Origin: Halobacillus shinanisalinarum | GTDB lineage: Bacteria; Bacillota; Bacilli; Bacillales; Halobacillaceae | Reading direction: 5' to 3' | Assembly: GCF_022919835.1 (NCBI RefSeq) | Contig: NZ_CP095074.1 | Span: 2,814,001-2,878,000 of the forward strand | Length of the DNA stretch: 64,000 bases | Part shown: positions 44,534 to 53,434 of the stretch, piece by piece | Numbering within the stretch: position 1 is the first letter of the stretch | Layout of the letters: every line of letters starts with the position of its first letter | Translations under genes and position numbers: made by a program | Notes under the pieces: model-generated | What the model saw: the letters and a program-made list of their open reading frames with translations, nothing else | What the model was told of the DNA's origin: nothing | Database searches by the model: none

Positions 44534-45946
44534 ATGCAAATTCATGTCGTTCAAAAAGGTGAAGCGTTATGGAGTATAGCGCAAATATACGGTTCCAACA
44601 TTAACCAAATTATATTAGCCAATCAGCTTGAGAATCCTAACATTCTTGTAGTCGGGCAGGCGCTTGTTGTTCCAGATCCTAGCCGAGAATATGTTGTGCA
44701 GCCAGGTGATAATTTGTGGTCCATTGCTCAAATGTACGGTGTCTCCATCGAACAGCTGATTGAAGTCAACAATATTGCCAATCCTTCATTGATCTATGTT
44801 GGTGGGTTGTTAGAACTTCCTTATTTTCCACATCGTATTCAACCGGGAGATACACTCTGGGGACTCGCACAACGTTATGGCACAACGGTCGACCAGATTA
44901 TTCGAGCCAATAATATTACAAATGCTTCTTTAATTTATTCTGGGAGTATCCTAAGAATTCCCGCTCCTGCTAAGCCCGTGGCAGAAGTTAATGCCTATAC
45001 AACCCAGTTGAATGCCCAAGGAACGCAAGAAGTAATGGCTTTAGGGGCGAATTTAACGTATCTTTCTCCATTTTTGTACACTATTGAGGAAGACGGCAGC
45101 ATAACAGAACTGCAGGATCTCTCTATTTTAGAAGCCGCAAAAGCCAACAATATCGCTCCGCTACTTGTACTCACAAACTTCTCAGCAGGCACCTTTAGTT
45201 CCGACTTGGCCGCTTCTATTTTACGAGATCCAGACTTGCAAGAGACACTAATTACTAACTTAATAGAAAAAATTAAGACGAAAGGTTATGCGGGGATAAA
45301 TTTTGACTTTGAATATGTCTACTCAGAAGACCGAGAAAACTACAATGCATTTCTCCGAAGAGTTGTTACTCGCTTTCGCCCTCAAGGTTTACTGGTCTCA
45401 ACAGCCCTTGCTCCTAAGGATAGTGCTGATCAGGAGGGGCTGCTTTATGAAGCACATGACTACCAAGCCCACGGGGAGATCGTTGACTTTGTTGTACTCA
45501 TGACCTATGAATGGGGGTGGGCAGGCGGTCGGCCATGGGCGATTGCCCCGATAAACGAAGTCCGTGAAGTCCTCGATTATGCCGTAACGGTGATTCCTCG
45601 CAGCAAAATTCTAATGGGGATTCCGCTGTATGGGCGAGTTTGGGAAATTCCGTGGGTTGAAGGAACAACGGCTCGAACCATCAGTCCTAAAGAAGCTGTT
45701 CAGCTAGCTGCAAGGTACGGTGTCGCCATCCAGTATAATAAGCAATACCAATCTCCCTTCTTTCGCTACGTGGGCGAAAATGGACAGAGATATGAAGTGT
45801 GGTTTGAAGACGCACGCAGCGTTGAGGCAAAATATGAGACGATAAAAAGTTACGGTCTGAGAGGGGCCGCCTTTTGGTCGCTAGGCAATCCATTTCCGCA
45901 AAATTGGGCTGTCCTCCAAGACAACTTCCAAATCAGAAAATTGTAA
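44534..45946 (+). CDS. LysM x3 / GH18 spore cortex or germination hydrolase (YaaH/SleL type)
   Basis: 470 residues. Three LysM domains (about 2-46, 53-96 and 101-145; for example VVQPGDNLWSIAQMYGVSIEQ) are followed by a GH18 domain (about 160-470) with the catalytic strand GINFDFEYV (Glu near residue 259), VLMTYEW and ILMGIPLYGR. YaaH/SleL proteins are N-acetylglucosaminidases that attack cortex peptidoglycan fragments during spore germination. B. subtilis YaaH has two LysM domains, so a third is extra. The ATG at 44534 follows GGGAGAGG. No signal peptide, as in the spore-directed relatives. Confidence 0.88.
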   Translation: MQIHVVQKGEALWSIAQIYGSNINQIILANQLENPNILVVGQALVVPDPSREYVVQPGDNLWSIAQMYGVSIEQLIEVNNIANPSLIYVGGLLELPYFPHRIQPGDTLWGLAQRYGTTVDQIIRANNITNASLIYSGSILRIPAPAKPVAEVNAYTTQLNAQGTQEVMALGANLTYLSPFLYTIEEDGSITELQDLSILEAAKANNIAPLLVLTNFSAGTFSSDLAASILRDPDLQETLITNLIEKIKTKGYAGINFDFEYVYSEDRENYNAFLRRVVTRFRPQGLLVSTALAPKDSADQEGLLYEAHDYQAHGEIVDFVVLMTYEWGWAGGRPWAIAPINEVREVLDYAVTVIPRSKILMGIPLYGRVWEIPWVEGTTARTISPKEAVQLAARYGVAIQYNKQYQSPFFRYVGENGQRYEVWFEDARSVEAKYETIKSYGLRGAAFWSLGNPFPQNWAVLQDNFQIRKL

Positions 45947-46121
45947 GGACACATATACTAATACCCCTGCTATATTTAGCACGCTTCAATAATCGGACGA
46001 CATTCAAAAAATAGGATCGTGTCTTTCCTTGAAATATTTTACATGGTATGGCGATTGAATTAAGGTAATAATAAGATACTTTGTAAGAGTTGTTGCATTA
46101 AGGGAGGGGTGTATAGATCGG

Positions 46122-46415
46122 GTGAGTATGAACTTATTTACGTTCATTGGTGCAGTGATCACAATGTTTATAATTGTATTGAGCGTCGTTGCAAGACGAA
46201 AAAACTCTGAAACTAAATCTAAACGATTTACTGCCATGGTAGTAAAAACAAGCCTAGCTATCTTTTCGTTAGCTATTATCATTATTATTACTAGTGTATT
46301 TATGGGCGGTTTTGGTGGAATGGGGTTAAGTTTATTGGGTTTTTCTGTCATTACTGGGACTGTGGTAGGGACGTTTGTAGGTGGAATAATCATCGCTACT
46401 GGTCATAGACGATAG
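46122..46415 (+). CDS. Small membrane protein, 97 aa
   Basis: Starts with GTG 46122 (or ATG 46128) after GGGAGGGG. Three hydrophobic segments: about 5-25, 45-68 and 73-92, the last rich in Gly/Thr/Val (VITGTVVGTFVGGIIIATG). A basic stretch (ARRKNSETKSKR) lies between the first two. No family recognised. Confidence 0.55.
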   Translation: MSMNLFTFIGAVITMFIIVLSVVARRKNSETKSKRFTAMVVKTSLAIFSLAIIIIITSVFMGGFGGMGLSLLGFSVITGTVVGTFVGGIIIATGHRR

Positions 46416-46764
46416 CATAAATGAGAACATTACGGGGGAGATACATTGCTCAAAAATTGTAGAATGATTTTAGCAATAGCTGATTTTCAAGTTAGAGTCT
46501 AAATTTTGAGTCGATGCCATACTTGATGTTATTTTAAAGGGCACTTGTGCTAGCGATTGGAGTGCCGAACCTCAAAAGACTCAAAACGATTTTGGGGTAC
46601 ATAAACATTATGCTTCGGTATTTGTTTTTCCGTTTCCCTACAGTGGTTCCTATTAAATTAAAAGGTTGGCGCCTTAAATCATCTATCATCTTCCATTAAA
46701 TTCGATGGGATAAGGCGCACTTGATTGAGGGACCTGAGCTCCATCATCAGAAGCATGGGGAAAA
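46416..46764. other. 349-base gap without recognisable gene
   Basis: Contains a short stem (GGCACT…AGTGCC near 46540-46565) and a weak inverted repeat (GCGCCTTA … TAAGGCGC, about 46671-46720). The latter is followed by no T run in the plus direction but could end the minus-strand DUF389 transcript. No supported gene. Confidence 0.4.
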
Positions 46765-47754
46765 CTAAAATTGTATTAATACAACAGTAGCAATCAATAT
46801 TAAACCGATTATTCCGGTGAATAATAATGAATTCATACGTGATGTATTCGCGTCTTGGATTTCTGCCCAGTTAACTGGTTTAATGCCGCTAAGCCAAAAA
46901 ACTAAAATGGCTGCTAACAGAATGGCGTTGATATTAATGACTAGTAATAAGAAGGGCATGACAGCATTTTGCCATTGAGCAGCACCAAGCATCATTCCGA
47001 GTACAACGGTTGGAGGCAATACGGCTAAGGAGACCATTACTCCAACTAATTGCCCCTGTGATCGTTTAACAAAAGATAAAGCCCCGGCGGCTCCAGCTGA
47101 AATAGCAACAATAAGATCTATAATTTGTACATTGGTTTGAGAGATGAATTCATTGCTATGAAACGGTAACGGAAATAGAAATCCGAACGATGCAGCAATT
47201 GCTAGGGGAATGAAAAGGCCAAACATTGCAGTTGTTATCGATTGACGTACGAGTTTTTGTTCACCGAGAACAGACGCAAATGAAATACCTATGATCGGTC
47301 TGATCGATGGGTCAATGATATTAGCTCCTATCACTAGGGCTGGGCTGTTTTGGGTTATACCAACAGCAGCGACAAGTGCGGCAAATGCCGTAAACCAGGT
47401 AAAGCTGACGTCAATTTTACTCGATGTATGAACAATGGAATATAACTCGTGCTTGCTGGCTCTTTCAAATTCCTCCTGATCATCACTAGGGGTGTTCTTT
47501 TCACTATACTTACTAGGTATATAAGCTTTTACTGAGTAAAGCATAGCGTCAAACTCGCTATCTTCATCATAAGCAGCTTTTTCTAAGTAATTCAAAATTT
47601 TTTCGGCATCCTCTTTTTCAACAAGAATTCGAATGTGCAGGTCATTATCTTTTTCGTGGGATATCCAGTACGAAATGAATGAGAATTTCTCCAAAAGGCC
47701 ATTTTGATAGCTGAAATCTTCCGGTGCATATACCTCGATTAATTGCAGTTCCAT
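46765..47754 (-). CDS. DUF389 family membrane protein
   Basis: 329 residues. A cytosolic N-terminal part of about 125 residues with a ferredoxin-like pattern (QLIEVYAPEDFSY … RILVEKEDAEKILNYLEKA) is followed by six membrane helices. NSPALVIGANIIDPSIRPIIGISFA and VAISAGAAGALSFVKRSQGQLVGVMVSLAVLPP are diagnostic of DUF389 (TIGR00341). The function is not established. The gene is monocistronic. Confidence 0.85.
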   Translation of the reverse strand: MELQLIEVYAPEDFSYQNGLLEKFSFISYWISHEKDNDLHIRILVEKEDAEKILNYLEKAAYDEDSEFDAMLYSVKAYIPSKYSEKNTPSDDQEEFERASKHELYSIVHTSSKIDVSFTWFTAFAALVAAVGITQNSPALVIGANIIDPSIRPIIGISFASVLGEQKLVRQSITTAMFGLFIPLAIAASFGFLFPLPFHSNEFISQTNVQIIDLIVAISAGAAGALSFVKRSQGQLVGVMVSLAVLPPTVVLGMMLGAAQWQNAVMPFLLLVININAILLAAILVFWLSGIKPVNWAEIQDANTSRMNSLLFTGIIGLILIATVVLIQF

Positions 47755-47846
47755 AGTTATCCCTCAATATCCCCTTGTGACTGTACCCATTATTCTAACC
47801 GTATTTTTTCGTTATCATTCTTCAAGTGGAAAGGATGTGGATTCAT

Positions 47847-47893
47847 AAATAATCTCAGAAAAACTCTAGGATAGGCTTTCTGAGATTATTTTA
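47847..47893. terminator. Strong hairpin in the 47.76-48.16 kb gap
   Basis: AAATAATCTCAGAAA pairs with TTTCTGAGATTATTT. It is followed by a T run on the plus strand, but no plus-strand gene is seen before it, so its source is unclear. Nothing else was recognised in this 400-base gap apart from the BCCT terminator. Confidence 0.6.
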
Positions 47894-48102
47894 GTTCCCC
47901 TTTATTCTAGGGGGGTAATAGGATTTTAGCGTATTCTATAACTGCAATTGGCGAGGAAGCCAGCAATTATTGAGCCACCAAAGTTCTCCGAATAAATTCC
48001 CCATCAATGATTAGCGCTGGAAAAATCTTTGAAATAAAGAAACCTTCATTGTTAGGATCGCTATGGCATGACACCCACACCTGTTAAAAACAATGAAATT
48101 GA

Positions 48103-48165
48103 AAATGGCTATGGAATCTGTCCCTGGTTGTATAAAGAACCGGAAACAAGCCCCATAGCCATTTC
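48103..48165 (-). terminator. Terminator of the BCCT gene
   Basis: GAAAATGGCTATGG pairs with CCATAGCCATTTC around a loop of about 37 bases; one arm overlaps the BCCT stop codon. Confidence 0.65.
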
Positions 48166-49657
48166 ATTCATCGCTTGTTTGGATTTCCTGTTTATCCTTT
48201 CTCAAAGCTTTATAAAAAGAGAATACCATTAGCAGCATGATAAATGAGAAAGGGAACGCTGCTGAAATTAATGCATTCTGTAAGGCTTGGAGACCTCCAG
48301 TATATAAAAGTACAGCAGCAATGGCTGATTGAGCAATCCCCCATGCGAACTTGACCATTTTTGGCGGGTTTAGCGAACCGTTTGTCGTTTGCATCCCCAA
48401 TACAAAGGTGGCTGAATCGGCTGATGTGATAAAAAAAGTTCCGATCAGCATGATAGCTAGAATGGATAAGATTACACTGAAAGGGAACTGATCAAATACC
48501 CCGAACAACGCTTGTTCATCAGGAAGGCTAGCAATTTCTGCCCCCTCATTCTGTACCTGAATGCCTGTTACTCCGAATGTAGTCATCCACAAAAAACTGA
48601 CGACAGAAGGGACGATAAGAACCCCTGACAGGAACTCCCGTATGCTGCGCCCTTTTGATATGCGCGCAATGAAGATTCCAACAAAAGGGGCCCAGGCGAT
48701 CCACCAAGCCCAGAAGAAGACAGTCCAATCCAAAACCCATTGTTGTTCTTCCGAATTATTTGGAGATATGCGTAAACTCTCAGAGGGAAGACGTTGAATA
48801 TACGTACCAAGAGTATCGGTAAATGAATTTAGAATGTAAAGGGTTGGGCCTATGAACAACATTGCAAAGAACAGGATAGCAGCTAGTGCCATGTTGGCAT
48901 TACTTAAGTATTTAATTCCCTTACTTAGTCCTGTGTAAGCAGAAATCATAAATAACGCGGTCACCACTAGGATAATTATGAGTTGAACCCAAAATTGATT
49001 TTCGATCCCAAACAGGTACGTGAAACCGCCATTGATTTGGGTTGCGCCAAACCCGAGGGTAGTAGCCACTCCGACAATGGTTGCAAATACCGCCACGACA
49101 TCAATAGTCTTTCCCCATGGACCGATCATTTTATTACCAAAAAGCGGTTCGAGTGTAGCACTGATTAATCCCGGTTTTCCATGGCGGAATTTAAAGTAAG
49201 CGAGAACTAAAGCGACAATGGCATAGATGGCCCATGCGTGAACCCCGTAATGGAAAAAGGTAATACGCAATGAATCCTCAAGTGCTGCCCTTGTCCCTGG
49301 CTCAGCGACTGGAGGGGTTTCAATATAGTGGGATACTGGAGAAGCAACACCGTAAAAAACAAGCCCAATCCCCATACCTGCACTAAACAGCATGGCAAAC
49401 CATGTGGGATAGCGGAAATCAGGCTTATCGTCTGGCTTCCCTAGTTTAATTTTTCCATACGGACTGAAGATCATATATAAACAAAAAAGGACAAACAGTG
49501 AAACGATTAATAAATAATACCAGCCAAAGTTAATGGATATGTAACTCTGAATTGTACTTGACATGCTTTCGAAGCTTTTAGGAGCTAAAGAGCCCCAAAG
49601 GGAAGCAACTAATGTGATAGCCAACGTAATCCAAAAAACCGAAGTGACCTTTTTCAT
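48164..49657 (-). CDS. BCCT-family compatible-solute transporter
   Basis: 497 residues, twelve membrane helices. GMGIGLVFYGVASPVSHY carries the GxGxG Na+-linked segment and TVFFWAWWIAWAPFVGIFIARISKGRSIREF is the Trp-rich helix 8 block of betaine/choline/carnitine transporters. It imports glycine betaine or a similar osmolyte with Na+, a key function in salt-adapted Bacillaceae (OpuD-like). Its N- and C-terminal tails are short. Monocistronic. Confidence 0.9.
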   Translation of the reverse strand: MKKVTSVFWITLAITLVASLWGSLAPKSFESMSSTIQSYISINFGWYYLLIVSLFVLFCLYMIFSPYGKIKLGKPDDKPDFRYPTWFAMLFSAGMGIGLVFYGVASPVSHYIETPPVAEPGTRAALEDSLRITFFHYGVHAWAIYAIVALVLAYFKFRHGKPGLISATLEPLFGNKMIGPWGKTIDVVAVFATIVGVATTLGFGATQINGGFTYLFGIENQFWVQLIIILVVTALFMISAYTGLSKGIKYLSNANMALAAILFFAMLFIGPTLYILNSFTDTLGTYIQRLPSESLRISPNNSEEQQWVLDWTVFFWAWWIAWAPFVGIFIARISKGRSIREFLSGVLIVPSVVSFLWMTTFGVTGIQVQNEGAEIASLPDEQALFGVFDQFPFSVILSILAIMLIGTFFITSADSATFVLGMQTTNGSLNPPKMVKFAWGIAQSAIAAVLLYTGGLQALQNALISAAFPFSFIMLLMVFSFYKALRKDKQEIQTSDE

Positions 49658-49883
49658 TTCTATCCCCTTTCTGAATCCTCCCCTAAAAGGTGGAATTCTT
49701 TGGTTCGTTTGCGGGTACCAATGATAGTATTTCTGAAATAAAAGGTTCTATACAGCATAGCGCGAATCATAAATAGCCCCTTTTCTATAAATTGCGCGGC
49801 AAGGAAAGGTCGGGGTAAATAGGATAGAACCCGCTTCAATGAACAAAACTAGCAAAAGAGTCCGAAAAGGGAGGAGATGAGCA

Positions 49884-50831
49884 ATGACTGCACCTATGTA
49901 TGATGTTGTTGTAGTGGGGGGAGGTCCTGGAGGTTTGAGCGCTGCACTTGTACTAGGGCGTTCACGTAGAAAGGTAGTCGTAATTGATGAAGGCAATCCT
50001 CGCAATGGTGTAACGCTTAAAACACATGGTTATCTCACAAGAGATGGTATTAAACCACAGGAACTACGGAACATTGCCAAACAGCAATTAACGGAATATA
50101 GCAACGTTTCGTGTATCGAGGACGTGGTTGAGAAGGTGGAGCAACGAGATCACATATTTAAGATATGGACTCTAAAAGGGAACATGTTTCTAAGCAGGAG
50201 AGTGATTATGGCCACTGGGATGGTAGAAGAACTGCCTGACATACCAGGAATACGAGAGGTCTACGGAAAGTCCGTTTTCCCGTGTCCATACTGCGATGGA
50301 TGGGAGCGACGGGACGACCCCCTAGCTGTGTTTGGTGGGGAAGCAAATGCAGTGGATTTTACAAAATTAATTTATAATTGGAGTAAAGACCTTATCGTAT
50401 TTACGAATGGTTTTCCACGCTTTGATGACTGTCAGAAACAAGAACTTATCGACTATAATATTCTTGTTATAGAAACTCCAATAACAAAACTTCAATCAAA
50501 CAGTGGGAAGTTAGAGAAGGTCATAGTGCAGAGCGGGGAAGTGTTTCAAAGAACAGGTGGATTTCTCGTGAATACGGGAGAAAAACAAGCCTCTCCTATT
50601 CCAATGAACCTTGGAATTCAGAAAAATGAGCGGGGTGGATATGAATCGGACGGCCATGGACTGACAAGTGTGAAAGGGCTATATGTTATTGGTGATGCCA
50701 AAAATGCCTTCGTTGGGATAGCTGGTGCTGCAGGGGAGGGGTATGAAGCGGGGGTCGTGATTAACCATGAGCTTGTGCTGGAAGATTGGAATAATCAATC
50801 AGACAAAAAAGAAAACGAACCCAGATTGTAA
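49884..50831 (+). CDS. Thioredoxin reductase-like NAD(P)/FAD oxidoreductase
   Basis: 315 residues. FAD site VVVVGGGPGGLSAALVLGRSRRKVVVID, redox pair CPYCDGWE (family CATCDG), and the C-terminal GLYVIGDAK motif. The usual NADPH motif GxGxxA is altered (VFGGEANAVDF), so pyridine nucleotide use is uncertain. It resembles low-GC 'thioredoxin reductase-like' proteins that are not TrxB itself. GGGAGG precedes the ATG. Ends in a hairpin shared with the minus-strand neighbour. Confidence 0.82.
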   Translation: MTAPMYDVVVVGGGPGGLSAALVLGRSRRKVVVIDEGNPRNGVTLKTHGYLTRDGIKPQELRNIAKQQLTEYSNVSCIEDVVEKVEQRDHIFKIWTLKGNMFLSRRVIMATGMVEELPDIPGIREVYGKSVFPCPYCDGWERRDDPLAVFGGEANAVDFTKLIYNWSKDLIVFTNGFPRFDDCQKQELIDYNILVIETPITKLQSNSGKLEKVIVQSGEVFQRTGGFLVNTGEKQASPIPMNLGIQKNERGGYESDGHGLTSVKGLYVIGDAKNAFVGIAGAAGEGYEAGVVINHELVLEDWNNQSDKKENEPRL

Positions 50832-50843
50832 TCACTGGGTTCG
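50817..50843. terminator. Hairpin at the end of the oxidoreductase gene
   Basis: GAACCCAG pairs with CTGGGTTC; the stop codon TAA lies in the loop. Confidence 0.55.
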
Positions 50844-50872
50844 TCGCAGAGACAATGTTACACATATGGATG

Positions 50873-51178
50873 TTATTCTTCCTTATCGCCCGATCCTTTA
50901 TGTCTACCTTCCTTTTTACTAAACTTGTTTTTAGCACCTTTGTAAAATTTTCCTGGCGCCTCAGAAGTTTTCCCAATCGCATCATTTGCTTTTCCGGCGG
51001 TTCCTTTTAAGATTCTTCCTGAAGAATCAACCGTTTTTCCAACAAGTCCTCCTTCTCCAGAAACAGACTTGATGATCTTCCCTGACGTATCCACAGTATG
51101 GCCAAACAAGTCTGTGGCTTCTTGGGAAGTCTTTTTGAAAAGGTTATCGTCTTTCCTGTTATTCCTTTCTTCGCTCAT
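50873..51178 (-). CDS. Low-complexity repeat protein, 101 aa
   Basis: Very hydrophilic, basic near the end. Three degenerate units of about 18-21 residues can be lined up: GHTVDTSGKIIKSVSGEG, GKTVDSSGRILKGTAGKAN and GKTSEAPGKFYKGAKNKF. No Cys, no signal peptide, no hydrophobic segment. GGAGAG lies before the ATG. I know no family; such Gly/Lys/Ser repeats occur in stress or spore-related proteins, which is a guess. Confidence 0.6.
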   Translation of the reverse strand: MSEERNNRKDDNLFKKTSQEATDLFGHTVDTSGKIIKSVSGEGGLVGKTVDSSGRILKGTAGKANDAIGKTSEAPGKFYKGAKNKFSKKEGRHKGSGDKEE

Positions 51179-51301
51179 AGAAGTATCTCTCCTTTCCAGC
51201 CAAGTCGGCTTCTATAAATACGTATGTACAGCTTTTTGAAACATGACACTTTATCGGTAAATATGCTCGTCCTTGTCATGTGAGGATCTAATTATGAGAT
51301 A

Positions 51302-51330
51302 TTGACACATCGAGTGTCGGAATGTATAAA
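51302..51330 (+). promoter_or_regulatory. SigA-type promoter of the nag operon
   Basis: TTGACA at 51302-51307, 17-base spacer, TATAAA at 51325-51330. The region GACACATCGAGTGTC inside it is a 5-bp inverted repeat. Confidence 0.7.
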
Positions 51331-51362
51331 ATTTTACGGAAAGGATTATAGAATTGTTACTT

Positions 51363-51378
51363 ATTGGTATAGACAACT
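51363..51378 (+). promoter_or_regulatory. NagR operator (dre-type)
   Basis: ATTGGTATAGACAACT matches the NagR/DasR site form (TGGT-CTAGAC-CA-like) known from Bacillus nag operons. It is 33 bases downstream of the -10 box and 73 bases before the EIICBA start, in a place to block transcription. Confidence 0.75.
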
Positions 51379-51403
51379 ATATGTTCAGATGATACAGTGT
51401 TTG

Positions 51404-51420
51404 TATGAAGCGTTTTCATA
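51404..51420 (+). promoter_or_regulatory. Catabolite-response-like site (weak)
   Basis: TATGAAGCGTTTTCATA is a palindrome close to the CcpA cre consensus, but one base shorter in the left half. CcpA control of the nag operon would be expected, yet the site is imperfect. Confidence 0.35.
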
Positions 51421-51450
51421 CCATTTTTAATATAAAGAGGTGGACTTACA

Positions 51451-53379
51451 ATGTTGAACTTTTTACAGCGAATTGGTAAATCATTAATGTTTCCAATTGC
51501 AACCTTGCCAGCGGCTGCGCTTCTCGTGCGCCTTGGTATGGAGGACATGCTTGATATTCCGTTTGTTACGGCAGCGGGTAATGGAATCTTAACCAACCTT
51601 TCCATGATCTTTGCAATAGGTATCGCTATGGGATTTGCAAAGGATGGAAACGGAGCGGCTGCCCTTGCAGGTGCAGTTGGGGTTTTAGTCCTTGAAGGCG
51701 GTATCGGAGCGATAAATGAAGAGATTAACATGGGGGTATTTTCCGGAATTATCGCCGGTGTTATTGCCGGCATGTTATATAATCGTTTTCATGATGTGAA
51801 GTTTCCAGAATTTCTATCGTTCTTTGGGGGAAAAAGATTCGTCCCGATTATAACGTCTTTAGTTATGGTTGCTCTTTCTTTTGTGTTTGGGTATTTATGG
51901 GTGTACCCGCAAAATGTACTTGATGCAACGGCGAACTGGATCTTAAATGCTGGTGAACTTGGTGTTGGTGTCTATGGAGTTCTGAACCGCTTATTTATTC
52001 CGGTAGGACTTCACCACGTGATGAATACATTAATTTGGTTTGATTTTGGTACTTTTACAACCGAATCAGGAGAAGTCGTTAAAGGTGAAATCAACCGTTT
52101 CTTAAATGGAGATCCTGAAGCAGGTCATTTCTTGGCAGGATTTTTCCCTGTTATGATGTTTGGTTTGCCAGCTGCCTGTCTAGCGATGTATGCAGCGGCT
52201 AAAAAACACCGTAAAGCAGCTGTCGGCGGAATGTTACTAAGTATTGCTCTAACAGCATTCTTGACAGGTGTGACTGAGCCGATTGAATTTACCTTTATGT
52301 TCTTATCACCACTGCTTTACTTGGTCCACGCCTTATTGACAGGTGTATCTATGGTAGCAGCTTATATGCTGGATATACGGCACGGTTTTGGCTTCTCAGC
52401 AGGACTGATCGATTATTCGCTAAACTACAGTATTGCCGAGAATCCATTCATGTTAATTATAATAGGGCTGGTTTTAGGTGCTATCTATTTTGTTGTTTTC
52501 TACTTCCTGATTATTAAGCTTGATTTGAAAACACCAGGGAGAGAAGATGAAGATGAAGATTTCGTAGAAGAAACACAAGAAGTGGGTCAGCCTGGAGGAG
52601 CGTCTAATGATTATGAGGCAAAAGCCTATCAATATCTTGAAGCTCTCGGTGGACCTGAGAATATTAAAACACTGGATTATTGTACAACGAGACTTCGTTT
52701 ACAAATGTCCGATCGTGACAAAGTGAATGAAACAGCGTTGAAGCGATACGGAGCACGTGGAGTAATGAAAGTCGGGAAGCAGAACTTGCAAGTCATCGTA
52801 GGAACAACGGTTGAATTTTTGGCGGATGCGATGAGAAGAAGAATGGAACAAGGCAATGAAGCCCCACCCGAAGCTGTGAATAAGGAAGAATCACGAGCAG
52901 AAGCTTCCTATAGCAGCCGTCAGCTCACTGAGACTGATTTTGTTATGCCAAACACAGGTCTCGTTATGCCGCTTGAGGATGTACCGGACGAAGTGTTTGC
53001 ACAGAAGATGATGGGCCCAGGTTTTGCCATTGACCCTGAAGGTGACACGTTCACTTCACCTATTAACGGAAAGGTTGTTCAAGTGTTTCCAACCAAACAT
53101 GCGATTGGTTTAGAGACTGAAGGCGGATTGGAAATTCTTATTCACATTGGTCTTGATACAGTACAGCTTAAAGGTGAAGGTTTTGAAACGCTTGTTGAAG
53201 CCGATCAACCAATCAAGCAAGGGGATCCGCTTATACGTGTAGATCTTGATTTAGTGAAAGGGAAAGCTCCCTCCGTTGTTACTCCAGTCATTTTTACGAA
53301 TTTAGAAAATGAAACAGTCCATCTTCTGAAACAGGGGAGACAGCAAAAAGGTGAAACGGGGATTATTACAGTTCACTAA
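51451..53379 (+). CDS. nagE: N-acetylglucosamine-specific PTS transporter, EIICBA
   Basis: 642 residues, fused EIIC (about 1-365), EIIB (about 390-470, active Cys in LDYCTTRLRL) and EIIA (about 495-640, active His in EILIHIGLDTV). EIIC of the glucose/GlcNAc group has helices with HHVMNTLIWFDFG, DPEAGHFLAGFFPVMMFGLPAA and GVTEPIEFTFMFLSP. It imports and phosphorylates N-acetylglucosamine to GlcNAc-6-P, which NagA and NagB process. AAAGAGGTGG precedes the ATG. First gene of the operon; some authors use the name nagP for Bacillus. Confidence 0.93.
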   Translation: MLNFLQRIGKSLMFPIATLPAAALLVRLGMEDMLDIPFVTAAGNGILTNLSMIFAIGIAMGFAKDGNGAAALAGAVGVLVLEGGIGAINEEINMGVFSGIIAGVIAGMLYNRFHDVKFPEFLSFFGGKRFVPIITSLVMVALSFVFGYLWVYPQNVLDATANWILNAGELGVGVYGVLNRLFIPVGLHHVMNTLIWFDFGTFTTESGEVVKGEINRFLNGDPEAGHFLAGFFPVMMFGLPAACLAMYAAAKKHRKAAVGGMLLSIALTAFLTGVTEPIEFTFMFLSPLLYLVHALLTGVSMVAAYMLDIRHGFGFSAGLIDYSLNYSIAENPFMLIIIGLVLGAIYFVVFYFLIIKLDLKTPGREDEDEDFVEETQEVGQPGGASNDYEAKAYQYLEALGGPENIKTLDYCTTRLRLQMSDRDKVNETALKRYGARGVMKVGKQNLQVIVGTTVEFLADAMRRRMEQGNEAPPEAVNKEESRAEASYSSRQLTETDFVMPNTGLVMPLEDVPDEVFAQKMMGPGFAIDPEGDTFTSPINGKVVQVFPTKHAIGLETEGGLEILIHIGLDTVQLKGEGFETLVEADQPIKQGDPLIRVDLDLVKGKAPSVVTPVIFTNLENETVHLLKQGRQQKGETGIITVH

Positions 53380-53382
53380 TAT

Positions 53383-53412
53383 CAGGGAGAAGCTTATTCG
53401 CTTCTCCCTGAA
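53383..53412 (+). repeat. Hairpin between nagE and nagA
   Basis: TCAGGGAGAAGC pairs with GCTTCTCCCTGA. It lacks a T tract, so it may shield the upstream mRNA or lower downstream transcript levels; it does not clearly end transcription. Confidence 0.65.
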
Positions 53413-53434
53413 CTACTGACAAAGGAGTGGAACG

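Noticed and set aside
51404..51420. Confident CcpA cre site
   Set aside because: The palindrome is one base short of the consensus spacing, so it is listed only as weak.
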